Of a stretch of DNA of 64,000 nucleotides, positions 16,499-25,265 are shown piece by piece; positions within the stretch are counted from its first letter, which is position 1; every line of letters starts with the position of its first letter. Source of the stretch: Pseudomonas schmalbachii (lineage in GTDB: Bacteria > Pseudomonadota > Gammaproteobacteria > Pseudomonadales > Pseudomonadaceae); the NCBI RefSeq assembly GCF_017589465.1, contig NZ_JAELYA010000001.1, forward strand, positions 1-64,000. Direction: 5' to 3'. A program made the translations under genes and the position numbers. The notes beneath the pieces are model-generated. The model was not told the DNA's origin, did not search any database, and was given only the letters and a program-made list of their open reading frames with translations.

Positions 16499-16526
16499 GA
16501 AATAAATTACTCCGTCCCCTTTAGTT
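16499..16526. repeat. Inverted repeat IR-R1 of a two-gene cassette
   Basis: 28 bases containing AAATAAAT, then TACTCC, then GTCCCCTT, ending AGTT. It pairs with 15164–15191 in inverted orientation at 25 of 28 positions. The core AAATAAAT…GTCCCCTT also occurs at 40762–40778. Confidence 0.8.
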
Positions 16527-16701
16527 AACTCAGACATAGCCTTCTCTTATGACATACCGTCATGCCTCCCATCTGTGAAATAGCAGAAGTTGAACATTCA
16601 TTGCTGGCACCCTAGTGGGTACCTGGCTATCCACTTGGGGGTTGTTGGCGGTCGGGCGGTGCAGGGTATGATCTGAGGACATTTCTTATACGGAGAGCAT
16701 C

Positions 16702-17106
16702 ATGGAAGACATCCTCAAACCCTTGACCCGTGACCTGCAGGAACTAAAGGCGTCGCTGGCCGACTTGTCCCTGCCGCTGCGCACTTTGGCCCTGAGCCAC
16801 TTGGCGGAACGACGCCCGCCAGCTGTACGCGAGCGGTTCCGCCAGGCTCTGCAGGATCAGGATTCGCGGATTCGGTCTGCCCGCCTGCTCCTGCAATCAG
16901 TCCGCGAAGGTGATAGCCGTCCGTGGGAGGTTTTTGCCGTCGAAGAAAGCCGGGATGTGGTGGAGGCCACCCAACAGCGAATCAAGCAACTGATGGATGA
17001 GTTGCAGGCAGAGCAGCAAAGATACCAGGACCTAGTGCGCTCCGAGCCGGTCTTGTTTGCGCTGCTGCAGGCTGAGCAGCAGCTGTGTGCCTACAAGGAG
17101 CAGTAA
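16702..17106 (+). CDS. Coiled-coil protein, unknown function
   Basis: 134 residues, ATG with GGAGAG upstream. Nearly all helix, with a leucine-rich N-terminal part and a long charged C-terminal helix (about 80–134) rich in Gln and Glu with heptad-like spacing. No membrane segment or catalytic motif. It is the only plus-strand gene in this accessory stretch and stands alone between cassette 1 and the duplicated DUF1566 remnant. Codon use is ordinary for the genome, unlike the AT-rich array genes. Function unknown. Confidence 0.6.
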   Translation: MEDILKPLTRDLQELKASLADLSLPLRTLALSHLAERRPPAVRERFRQALQDQDSRIRSARLLLQSVREGDSRPWEVFAVEESRDVVEATQQRIKQLMDELQAEQQRYQDLVRSEPVLFALLQAEQQLCAYKEQ

Positions 17107-17217
17107 CCATGGTCTGGGTTCAAGCAGAGTGAACCTACGGTAATAACAGCTCATTATCCGACTTGCTGCACATCAAGCTCAGTTCTTGAACATGGGACTC
17201 TGGATGCGCTGGGTATG

Positions 17218-17257
17218 TTGACATCCTCCCTGGCCTGAAGGCCGGGGAGGATGTCAA
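17218..17257. repeat. Near-perfect 40-base palindrome (TGAA loop)
   Basis: An 18-pair stem with one T·G pair and a 4-base TGAA loop: TTGACATCCTCCC…GGCC / GGCC…GGGAGGATGTCAA. GACATCCTCC…GGCC-TGAA-GGCC hairpins are typical of the ends of IS200/IS605-group (TnpA/TnpB) elements. No transposase is nearby, so this may be a leftover end or a stand-alone hairpin. Confidence 0.75.
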
Positions 17258-17299
17258 TCTGCATCGCTGTTTAGCCCTTTGCAACATAGCCTTAGTTAA

Positions 17300-17660
17300 T
17301 GTCTTCTCCATGGCCGCAATGAAGGAATGGATCAATGAAGGATGGGAATCTTGCGGACGGGGCGGACTTGGAAGTCAAGGCTCTTGCCGAGGTTGTTCGT
17401 CCAGCCGTCGGTGAAGTGCACGAGGAAGGCGTAGTAGGCGGAGCACTGTGAACTCGACCAGTACCAGAGATCGTTGAGTCCGCTGATCTCGCCGGCCTGC
17501 TTGTCAGAGTACAACGTCATCAGTTCCAGGGCCGATGGAATGAACACCCCTTCGCCAATCTCCAGCGTTTTCTTGGCGATGAGGCTTCCGGCCTCGGCCA
17601 TTGCGGCGGTGTTCGCAGCGCCGCCGCGGTAGCTCTTGGCGCCCTCCACATCTCGTTCGT
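17300..17660 (-). pseudogene. 5'-truncated duplicate of the DUF1566-like gene
   Basis: The frame 17332–17691 encodes a protein matching the C-terminal two-thirds of the gene at 15912: 'VEGAKSYxGGxANTxAMAEAGSLIAxKxLEIGExVFIPxALEL', 'WYWSSS', and 'RPVRxIPIL'. Similarity at DNA level continues into the shared downstream sequence (GTCTTCTCC…AAGGAATGGAT). Upstream it stops abruptly at about 17655–17660, exactly where the neighbouring DUF1801 gene ends, so the N-terminal third and the original start are gone. It may still be translated as a tail of the upstream message, but is best read as a broken copy. Confidence 0.7.
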
Positions 17661-18022
17661 CAATCCTCCTGTTCCGCAGCTCGCAAAGCAAGCGACAGAT
17701 ACACAGCCAAATTTTTCTCCTTGATTTGAGCCACAGACCTCAACTTGATGTGTCTGCGCCCCTTTCCCGATCCCTTGAGAAAACCGAGAGGGCCAGTGAT
17801 TTTTGCTCCGCTTCCGAATTCAACGGTTACGTATTCTTTGTAGGAAAATACCCCGCAAAATTGAATTCCTGAAGTAAACAAAATGCCCCCGTACTTGACT
17901 TCTTCCGATAACTTTTCAAAAGTCTTCCGCACCAAGGCGCGTATGGATTCCACGATTTCATAATTCTGCTCATTTACATGGCGGATGTCTTCAAGCAGCA
18001 TTTGAACGGATTTTTGGGTCAT
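17660..18022 (-). CDS. DUF1801 family protein
   Basis: 120 residues. The sequence fits DUF1801 (YdhG/YjhX-like small alpha/beta proteins with an iron-transport-chaperone-like fold). It has 'IRALVRKTFEKLSEEVKYGGILF', 'FCGVFSYKEYVTVEFGSGAKI' and 'KGRRHIKLRSVAQI', which are the family's conserved order of helix, strands and final Lys/Arg-rich strand–helix. The biochemical role of the family is unclear. Its stop codon coincides with the point where similarity of the DUF1566 remnant to its paralogue ends, so this gene may have arrived by the event that truncated that copy. Confidence 0.75.
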   Translation of the reverse strand: MTQKSVQMLLEDIRHVNEQNYEIVESIRALVRKTFEKLSEEVKYGGILFTSGIQFCGVFSYKEYVTVEFGSGAKITGPLGFLKGSGKGRRHIKLRSVAQIKEKNLAVYLSLALRAAEQED

Positions 18023-18105
18023 GTCGAAAGTCGGGTTGGTAATTGATAGTGTGTTTTCGGCATAACTCGGCCATCATTCGAACTCTTCCGTGGCTCGAAA
18101 CTCGT

Positions 18106-19554
18106 TTATCGGATCGGCCCCTTATTCGGAGCACGGGTGGTTAGCACGTCGCCGACCACAGGTCCGTGCTCGATAGTGCCGTCTGCTCCGCGCCGATACC
18201 TGATGCCGGCCTTGCAGGCATGGGGGGCCATCTCCCAAACCCAGCCGTGGAGTTGGCGCCCGGTGTTCTGGGGCGAAAAGAGCGGCATGTTCATGCGCAA
18301 CCCGTCATCCTCGCAAAGATCGAGCGTGCACATGACGGTGCCTTCTCCCTCCTCTTCATCTTCTTCATCGAGGTTCGGAGCGGCGACATGGGTGATCGTG
18401 GTGAGAAGCGGCTCGACATGTATCAACGCCTGCAGTGCCTTTGGCAAATCCATGAATGGCGGTGACGGCAAATCACGGTCATCGCAGGGATCCTCCGGGA
18501 AGGCGTCATCCAGCGTCACCCGGCGAAAGTAGTATTCGCTACGCCCCATCTCGTCGTAGGCACCGATCGGAGTTGCAATGGCCCCCAACTGTTGAGCGCG
18601 CAGCAGAAACGTCATCCCGCCCGAATGCATTGCGACCAGCCGGCTGTCATTGTCATCGCCGCCGGATGAATCCTGTCGCAGGACGATGTCGAGAGCGACA
18701 ATCTCATCGCCAGCGGAACTGTGCGAGACCTTGTAGGGGCCGCTGTAGGATCGTACGTCGATGCGCTCGAACGTCCGGTGGTGGATGCGCCAGAACAGCA
18801 GGCGGTACTGACCGTCCGGTTGCAACGCCAGCAGTCGGTGCCAGTCGATGTAGGAGGACAGATACAGGCCGGCGAGACCCTGGCCTGTTGCGATGTCCTC
18901 GAACATGGAGCGGTGTTCGACCGGCATGGCGTCCGCCACCGTTGTCGGTTTGTCGTCTTTCGGCTCGGGCGAGTCGACGGCATCGCGAAGGCGCCGATGC
19001 ATGCCGAGCGCATCGACTTTCACGATCTGCAGCATCTGCATCGACAACAGCAACTGGTTGACTTCGTAGACTTCGCCTGGCACGAGCGGTCCACATTCCC
19101 TGTGTGCGGACTGTGCCAGCGCCGGCGAAATGATCGATTCAAGCGCATCTCGCTCGCAAAGAAACTGATTGAAGAATTCGTCGAGACTCCAGGCCAGGAC
19201 ACCGGTCTCTTTCGACACGGGATCGACGTAGGACACATCCTCGTCCGTGGCTGTCAGTTTGCGGTAGTAAACAAGCATGCCGAATGGCGTCAGCGCGATG
19301 GGGATGCGCCGCACGTCATCCGGTGGCGAAATGATCCACCGGTCGAGCACGGGTTGCCACGGCCGCGGGTCGATCAGCGCGAGCTGCAGATCACCATAGA
19401 ATCCAAGCCCTTTCAGGCGCCATAGTTCGATGAGGCTGGAGGGGAGAATGCCTTCGTAGGCGGAGAGCAGGTCGCCAGGAGCCGGCGAAACTTGGCGCGA
19501 GGGGGGATGCGTCTTAACAAAGTGGTGAAGAGCGAGGCGACGGAAAAGGGCCAT
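18106..19554 (-). CDS. GAD-like/DUF1851 protein with long C-terminal extension
   Basis: 482 residues from ATG 19554, chosen because GGAG sits 8 bases upstream; the frame runs 103 codons further up without a convincing start. Residues ~1–75 are a GAD-like domain: 'LSAYEGILPSSLIELWRLKGLGFYGDLQLALIDPRPWQPVLDRWI' is its signature. Residues ~85–155 ('TPFGMLVYYRKL…VSYVDPVSKETGVLAWSLDEFFNQFL') match DUF1851. These two domains normally make up a complete ~200-residue protein found next to type VI effector genes, as a putative immunity or adaptor protein. Here about 300 further residues follow, with an acidic Asp/Glu run near residue 425, in no family I know. No type VI structural genes are in the window. 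Confidence 0.72.
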   Translation of the reverse strand: MALFRRLALHHFVKTHPPSRQVSPAPGDLLSAYEGILPSSLIELWRLKGLGFYGDLQLALIDPRPWQPVLDRWIISPPDDVRRIPIALTPFGMLVYYRKLTATDEDVSYVDPVSKETGVLAWSLDEFFNQFLCERDALESIISPALAQSAHRECGPLVPGEVYEVNQLLLSMQMLQIVKVDALGMHRRLRDAVDSPEPKDDKPTTVADAMPVEHRSMFEDIATGQGLAGLYLSSYIDWHRLLALQPDGQYRLLFWRIHHRTFERIDVRSYSGPYKVSHSSAGDEIVALDIVLRQDSSGGDDNDSRLVAMHSGGMTFLLRAQQLGAIATPIGAYDEMGRSEYYFRRVTLDDAFPEDPCDDRDLPSPPFMDLPKALQALIHVEPLLTTITHVAAPNLDEEDEEEGEGTVMCTLDLCEDDGLRMNMPLFSPQNTGRQLHGWVWEMAPHACKAGIRYRRGADGTIEHGPVVGDVLTTRAPNKGPIR

Positions 19555-19898
19555 ACAAATATCTCCAGCAAATAGTTCCGCAAAACGATCGAGCCCATCT
19601 GTCTCAACCAACGACTTATCTGCCCGAGAGACGAGAGTCGTTATGCCCGTCCAGTGCAGGATTTCAGACTTGAGCTGGCATGGACTGTACTGTTCTTTTC
19701 TTCGAGGAGCCTGCATGTTCCTGGGCATAGAAGAGGTATCGCCTTGTTCGGAAGACACCTGCACAAGCGACTGTACATAGGGGAAACGGCTAGCGGGCCT
19801 TGTTTCATCCGCTGCAATGCTTTCTGACGCGTTTTGGCGAGTGTGTGTAGGAATGGACGACACGATCAGTGTGCGGCAAAGCCGAACCAGCTACTCGT
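19555..19898. other. Upstream region of the GAD-like gene
   Basis: 344 bases. The minus-strand frame of the GAD-like gene stays open through here to 19863, but lacks a good ribosome site and looks like poor protein sequence. I take it as promoter and leader DNA between the secreted-protein gene and the GAD-like gene. Confidence 0.45.
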
Positions 19899-20738
19899 CT
19901 ATTCGTAGTGGCACAAAGGTGGTCGCGGCCTGCCTTTGTTGGTGGGGGTTGTGCCGTCATACCATCCAGCGCCCCGGGCTATGATGCCGATCTCGAAACC
20001 TAGAAAAGCGTTGGGAGCTTTGCTGCCAATTACCTGTTCCGCAACCTCATGGAATTTCCAGCTTGGGGTACCGCCAACTCGGCAAATGGCCTCGCCGGCA
20101 GCGTCAGCCCGGATCAGTACATCGAAATGTCTAATGAGTAGATCGTGGCTGCGCTTAATGTCGGGCAGCTGCGGTGTCTCGGCGCATCTTCCACTTGTCA
20201 CGATGAAGCCCGGCGGTACGTACAACAGGTCCGGCGAGTAGAATGACAACTCTCCTGAGACGATCGATGCGCTGAGGAATCGCAAGTATTCCAGATGAGC
20301 CTTGTCATTGTTCCAACCGCGAGATGTCTCCAGGGTCTTAATGAGGCCCGGTCCGTCCAGGAAACATCCGATATCGCCATCCTTCGCGTACGCATCGGCG
20401 GCAGACAGATTCTGGATAACCTCAGGATCACTCACCCGGATTTCGCTCGTCACAACGGGCGGCCGGATTTCGCAAGCCTCCGGCGAAAGAACCAGCCAGT
20501 CACCGGTCTTCACTGTTTTGGGATCGTTGCGCACGGTTGCCGCATAGGTTTCGATTGCCGAGAGTTCGATGTCATTGGCGACCGCCGCCGCGATAGTTGA
20601 GGGCCCGATGGCGCAGCCTTGGGCCGCGAAAAAGTCCTTGATCTGCTTGTCGTCGGCACTGACCGGCGCAGCGGTTAGCGAGATGGCAATCGCCAGCGCC
20701 GCGAGAGTCTGCAAGGTTCCGGTAATGTTGCTTGTCAT
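19899..20738 (-). CDS. Exported protein encoded with the U32 pair
   Basis: 279 residues with a Sec signal peptide (Leu/Ala-rich core, cleavage likely after A-P-V-S-A near residue 28). The mature protein has about seven Cys residues, suggesting disulfides in the periplasm, and no recognised domain. It has short motifs such as 'CFLDGPGLIKTLE' and 'LLYVPPGFIVTSGRC'. It lies 34 bases after a 23-codon gene, which itself overlaps the U32 gene, so all four genes are likely one transcript. Function unknown; the link to the U32 proteins is by operon structure only. Confidence 0.62.
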   Translation of the reverse strand: MTSNITGTLQTLAALAIAISLTAAPVSADDKQIKDFFAAQGCAIGPSTIAAAVANDIELSAIETYAATVRNDPKTVKTGDWLVLSPEACEIRPPVVTSEIRVSDPEVIQNLSAADAYAKDGDIGCFLDGPGLIKTLETSRGWNNDKAHLEYLRFLSASIVSGELSFYSPDLLYVPPGFIVTSGRCAETPQLPDIKRSHDLLIRHFDVLIRADAAGEAICRVGGTPSWKFHEVAEQVIGSKAPNAFLGFEIGIIARGAGWYDGTTPTNKGRPRPPLCHYE

Positions 20739-20772
20739 GCGGCCTTCTCTGTCCCTGCTTCAGCTTCTGCGC

Positions 20773-20844
20773 TCACGAAGATTGAGAGCCGGGCAGAGCG
20801 TAAGTCTTGGTGCGCGGCATGGTTTCTTGGCGGTACAGATTCAT
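20773..20844 (-). CDS. 23-codon gene translationally coupled to the U32 gene
   Basis: An ATG overlaps the stop of the U32 gene as ATGA. A strong GGAGGT lies about 10 bases upstream, inside the U32 coding sequence. The product would be 23 residues beginning MNLYRQET and ending GSQSS, with one internal Met, two Tyr, several basic residues and a Pro-Gly. A chance frame would not be expected to have both the ATGA overlap and a consensus ribosome site. It is too short to assign to any family. It could be a leader peptide for the secreted-protein gene, a real small protein, or a peptide acted on by the U32 enzymes. Confidence 0.5.
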   Translation of the reverse strand: MNLYRQETMPRTKTYALPGSQSS

Positions 20845-21845
20845 CGCCTGAGCACCTCCGGGTAATAACACATATACCCCTTGCTGCAGCCTTCGATCGA
20901 AGGCCGCAGCTCTTGTGCAAATCGCATGACCTGTTCGGGATCGTCGCCCGCTTCGACACGATCCATTACCGACCGAACCATTTTCACGCTTGCAAGTTTC
21001 CTTGCCAGCGGAGCTTCCCGCCCCGCGATCTTCACTGCAGTAATCCGGCCTTCCAGTAATGCCGGTAGGGCACATAGTCCACATGGACCAAACGGCATGC
21101 CGGTCTCAGTAGTCGTGAATCCACAGGAGAAGCGATACCAGAGCCATTGCCTGTATTCCCGGTCATTCTCCTGAAGTTTGTCGATGAGCGATTCTTTAAG
21201 GCTTCCGCCGCCGCGCCGGCTGTAGTGGTTTACAAAATTATCCATGCATATCGGGCCGCCCAGATTGCGAGGTAGGTGAAGAGTTGCACATGCGCCTTCC
21301 TCGAATATGCATCCATCATTGAGAATGAATGTCTCGATTTCCAGGTCGGGTGTTTCGGCCGATATTTCACATGCTTCGCATATCGTTATATCGCGAGGCA
21401 GGATCAGCCGTGAGGCTCCCAGTTCTCTGCAAAGCCGTGCTGCGCTGCTGTTACGACAGGTCGCAACAGAGCTGACATGAATCCGCAGCGACGGTACATG
21501 TCCCGCCAGCTCTCCGATCAAGCCGAGGTCGGAAACGATCAATGCATTGCCACCCATGTCCCGAAACGACTCCGCCATCGTGACAAGGGCAGTCAGCTGG
21601 TCATTCGTATAGCTCTGGGCATTGAGAACCAGAGACATCGAACAGTCGTTCCGGTGTGCGATCTGGATTGCCTGCTCAAGCTCGGCATGGCTCCGGAAGT
21701 TTCCGGATGGCCGTCTGTTCGCATTCAGCCCCCCAAACCTTTCGAGCCAGGCATCCGGAACGAACCCGCAATACAACTCCCTGGCCCCGGCACGTGACAG
21801 GACCTGGACCTCTTCCGTACTCATGACCGGCGCGACAATTTTCAT
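20841..21845 (-). CDS. Peptidase-U32-family protein (UbiU-like, predicted Fe-S)
   Basis: 334 residues. It begins as a TIM-barrel U32 protein ('MKIVAPVMSTEEVQVLSRAGARELYCGFV'). It carries the family signature as E-T-F-x-x-x-D-G-C-x4-G-x-C near residues 175–190 (Cys-x6-Cys), with more Cys downstream (PFGPCGLCALP). In UbiU and relatives these Cys hold a 4Fe-4S cluster and the proteins hydroxylate substrates without oxygen or modify RNA; despite the name they are not proven proteases. It overlaps the next-upstream partner gene by 4 bases (ATGA). The spacing of its later Cys differs from UbiU as I recall it, and no ubiT is nearby, so ubiquinone synthesis is not assured. Confidence 0.72.
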   Translation of the reverse strand: MKIVAPVMSTEEVQVLSRAGARELYCGFVPDAWLERFGGLNANRRPSGNFRSHAELEQAIQIAHRNDCSMSLVLNAQSYTNDQLTALVTMAESFRDMGGNALIVSDLGLIGELAGHVPSLRIHVSSVATCRNSSAARLCRELGASRLILPRDITICEACEISAETPDLEIETFILNDGCIFEEGACATLHLPRNLGGPICMDNFVNHYSRRGGGSLKESLIDKLQENDREYRQWLWYRFSCGFTTTETGMPFGPCGLCALPALLEGRITAVKIAGREAPLARKLASVKMVRSVMDRVEAGDDPEQVMRFAQELRPSIEGCSKGYMCYYPEVLRR

Positions 21846-22753
21846 ATCGCCTCCCCGGGAACGACGAGCCGGTTGATGCGTCCCTGCTCAACTGCACTCA
21901 TGACGAACCCAAGAGCCTCCCGCGAATGCCTGGAAACGATGGTGTTGCCCAGTTGATACGCACTAAAAGTATCGCTGGCAGTGGGGCGCTCAAGCCTTGC
22001 ACTGATTTTCAGGCACTCTTTCCTGCATTTGCGACCCACAGCGAATCGTTCCGGTCCTTGAAGTGCGAGCGACCCTATTCGACACATTCGGCCTTTTGCG
22101 ACGCAGGAAAATGGAACGTGAACACTCGTATGCATCGGCAGTGTGGAAAATGTGTCGCTGTTGACGGATAGAGGCACATCGATCTCCATTCGGCAGAACC
22201 CCAAACGGGCGAACATCGGGCGTAATGGAGCCGGGTCAAAATCGCACTGGGCGGGCAAGTTGGACTGCCCGAGACGTGGGTCTTTCAGCATGCGGCACAG
22301 GATGCGCCCTGCGGCCAACCGGAGCGCCGGGAAGTGCTCCTTGACGAAATGAGCCACCCCCCAATCGTTCGCGACCACTTCGCAACCCTCCGGGAGGCAA
22401 GGCAGCAGATCGGCCAGGGCTCGCATGACCTGCGGGGAAGCGATTGGCGTCAACAGCGCGATGCGGAGGTTCAGATCCCGGGCATGGTCGACGGCCTTCT
22501 TCAACATGTTCGTGCTCGGGAGAAGGTGTTCGCAGAATTCGCTGCCAACGTAGAAATGGGTTGGTGCGAAGCCGGCAAGCCATCGGGCGAAGTCCGGGTC
22601 GCCCAGAGTGGCCAGCCAATGTGCAAGGCGGGACGGCTTGTCCTCGCCCATTCGCAAAAGCGACGCCGGGTTGACCGCCGATACGGCAAGTTCGGGTGGG
22701 CTGTGACTCGCTACCATCGGATCCTCACTGATGAATGCTGTTGGTTCAGTCAT
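21842..22753 (-). CDS. U32-like partner protein (UbiV-like)
   Basis: 303 residues; an alternative start at residue 13 (MVASHSPP) is possible. The N-terminal half has a barrel-like order ('THFYVGSEFCEHLLPSTNMLKKAVDHARDLNLRIALLTPIASPQVM', 'GCEVVANDWGVAHFV', 'LAAGRILCRML'). The C-terminal part has clustered Cys: PFSC, GRMC, GRKC-x3-C. UbiV pairs with UbiU and uses a Cys plus Cys-x-Cys-type set for its cluster, so a heterodimer with the downstream protein is likely. It is the first gene of the minus-strand run 22753→19899. Sequence identity to UbiV is visibly low. Confidence 0.62.
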   Translation of the reverse strand: MTEPTAFISEDPMVASHSPPELAVSAVNPASLLRMGEDKPSRLAHWLATLGDPDFARWLAGFAPTHFYVGSEFCEHLLPSTNMLKKAVDHARDLNLRIALLTPIASPQVMRALADLLPCLPEGCEVVANDWGVAHFVKEHFPALRLAAGRILCRMLKDPRLGQSNLPAQCDFDPAPLRPMFARLGFCRMEIDVPLSVNSDTFSTLPMHTSVHVPFSCVAKGRMCRIGSLALQGPERFAVGRKCRKECLKISARLERPTASDTFSAYQLGNTIVSRHSREALGFVMSAVEQGRINRLVVPGEAI

Positions 22754-22907
22754 GGGTCGTTTGGCGTCTTGTCTCGGCCCGTGAATTGCCTGCCGGAAAG
22801 GTGCTACGCAAGGGGATATCGCCAGGCCTCCCTCATCTCCCGCGAGCAGCCTTGCTCATCACCGTGGCATTTCACTCGGTGACACCATTCTTCTTCTCAA
22901 GGAGTCG

Positions 22908-22929
22908 CTGGGAGCCTGCCTGCTCCCAG
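22908..22929 (-). terminator. Hairpin downstream of arsJ
   Basis: 8-bp stem CTGGGAGC / GCTCCCAG with a 6-base loop, 53 bases past the arsJ stop. There is no clear T-tract, so termination is uncertain. Confidence 0.4.
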
Positions 22930-22981
22930 GCATGGAGCCCATTCCTCGATGGAGGTATCACCTCGTTCGGAACGGCTTGTA

Positions 22982-24223
22982 CTACGGTCGGGGCGTTGCT
23001 GCCCCGATAACATGGCGGGGCAGGGCGCTGGAGATGAGGGCGGCGAGCAGCACGAAGGCCGCGGAGATCCACAGGCAGGCGACCAGCCCATGGGCCTGGA
23101 ACACCCAGCCCGACAGCACGGTGCCGATCAGCCGGCCCATGGCGTTGGACATGTAGTAGAAGCCCACGTCCAGCGACACGCCGTCCTCCTGTGCGTAGGA
23201 GACGATCAGGTAGCTGTGCAGCGAGGAGTTCACCGCGAACAGCGCGCCGAACGCCATCAACCCTCCAGGCAGCACGATCTCGGCCGGCCAGCCTGCCGTC
23301 AGGCCAATCGCGATGGCCGCCGGCAGCAGCGCCAGTCCCAGCGCCCAGACGAATGCCGCGCGGCCGTCCGGCACGTGGCCGCGGTGTTTGCCGGTGAACG
23401 CCGGGGCGAAGGACTGGACGATGCCGTAGCCGATGATCCACGCGGCGAGGAAGCCGCCGACCAGCCAGAAATCCCAGCCAAAGGTTTCGCTGAGGAACAC
23501 CGGCAGCGCCACCACGAACCACACGTCGCGCGCGCCGAAGAGGAACAGGCGGGCGGCGGAGAGGATGTTGACCGCCCGGCTCTTGGAGAGGATGTCGCGG
23601 AACTTCGGTTTGGCCTTCGCCTTGCCCAGGTCCTTCTTCAGCAGGATCAGGCTGGCGAACCAGATCAGGCCGAGCACCAGCGCCATCGCCAGCACGGAGC
23701 CACGGAAGCCGAGGAGGGCGAGCAGGGCGCCGCCGAGGAAGAAGCCCACGCCCTTCAGCGCGTTCTTCGAACCGGTGAGAAGCGCCACCCAGCGGTACAG
23801 CCGGCCCTGCTGGCCGTCCGGCACCAGCAGCTTGATCGAGCTCTTGGCGCTCATCTTGTTGAGATCCTTGGCGATGCCGGAAAGCGCCTGCGCGCCCATC
23901 ACCCACGGCACGCTGAGCCATGCCGCCGGCACCGTGAGCATCAGCAGCGCGATCACCTGCATCGCCAGGCCGACATTCATGGTGCGGTTCAGGCCGAGGC
24001 GGGCGCCGAGGTAGCCGCCCAGCAGGTTTGTGACCACGCCGAAGAATTCGTAGAACAGGAACAGCGCGGCGATCTGCAGCGGCGTGTAGCCCAGCGCGTG
24101 GAAATGCAGCACCACCAGCATGCGCAGGGCGCCGTCGGTAAGAGTGAACGCCCAGTAGTTGCCGGTCACCAGCAGATACTGGCGCACCTCCGCCGGGAGT
24201 GCCGCTATCGCCTTTATCACCAT
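22982..24223 (-). CDS. arsJ: ArsJ, MFS exporter of 1-arseno-3-phosphoglycerate
   Basis: 413 residues from ATG 24223, 5 bases after the GAPDH stop. About 12 hydrophobic segments. Recognisable ArsJ stretches include 'YLLVTGNYWAFTLTDGALRMLVVLHFHALGY' at the N-terminus and 'SGIAKDLNKMSAKSSIKLL' in the central part. ArsJ works with the adjacent GAPDH: the enzyme makes the unstable 1-arseno-3-phosphoglycerate from arsenate and glyceraldehyde 3-phosphate, and ArsJ exports it, where it breaks down. The gene order arsR–gapdh–arsJ confirms the call. It acts in the inner membrane and should be induced by arsenic through the upstream ArsR. Confidence 0.93.
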   Translation of the reverse strand: MVIKAIAALPAEVRQYLLVTGNYWAFTLTDGALRMLVVLHFHALGYTPLQIAALFLFYEFFGVVTNLLGGYLGARLGLNRTMNVGLAMQVIALLMLTVPAAWLSVPWVMGAQALSGIAKDLNKMSAKSSIKLLVPDGQQGRLYRWVALLTGSKNALKGVGFFLGGALLALLGFRGSVLAMALVLGLIWFASLILLKKDLGKAKAKPKFRDILSKSRAVNILSAARLFLFGARDVWFVVALPVFLSETFGWDFWLVGGFLAAWIIGYGIVQSFAPAFTGKHRGHVPDGRAAFVWALGLALLPAAIAIGLTAGWPAEIVLPGGLMAFGALFAVNSSLHSYLIVSYAQEDGVSLDVGFYYMSNAMGRLIGTVLSGWVFQAHGLVACLWISAAFVLLAALISSALPRHVIGAATPRP

Positions 24224-24228
24224 TCCCG

Positions 24229-25233
<1,005 letters not shown>

Positions 25234-25265
25234 GTTCGTTCTCTCGCGTCGATTCTGTTGGTCGG

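Noticed and set aside
18106-19554. A complete type VI effector module around the GAD-like gene
   Set aside because: GAD-like and DUF1851 domains suggest it, but no VgrG, PAAR, Hcp or effector gene is nearby.
20881-21174. A plus-strand frame inside the U32 gene
   Set aside because: The minus-strand gene has the U32 Cys signature; the plus frame is Ser/Arg/Pro-rich and lacks a ribosome site.
20841-22753. The U32 pair as the ubiquinone genes ubiU and ubiV
   Set aside because: There is no ubiT, the sequences look diverged, and the operon contains an exported protein and a micro-gene. I kept the U32 call but not the pathway.
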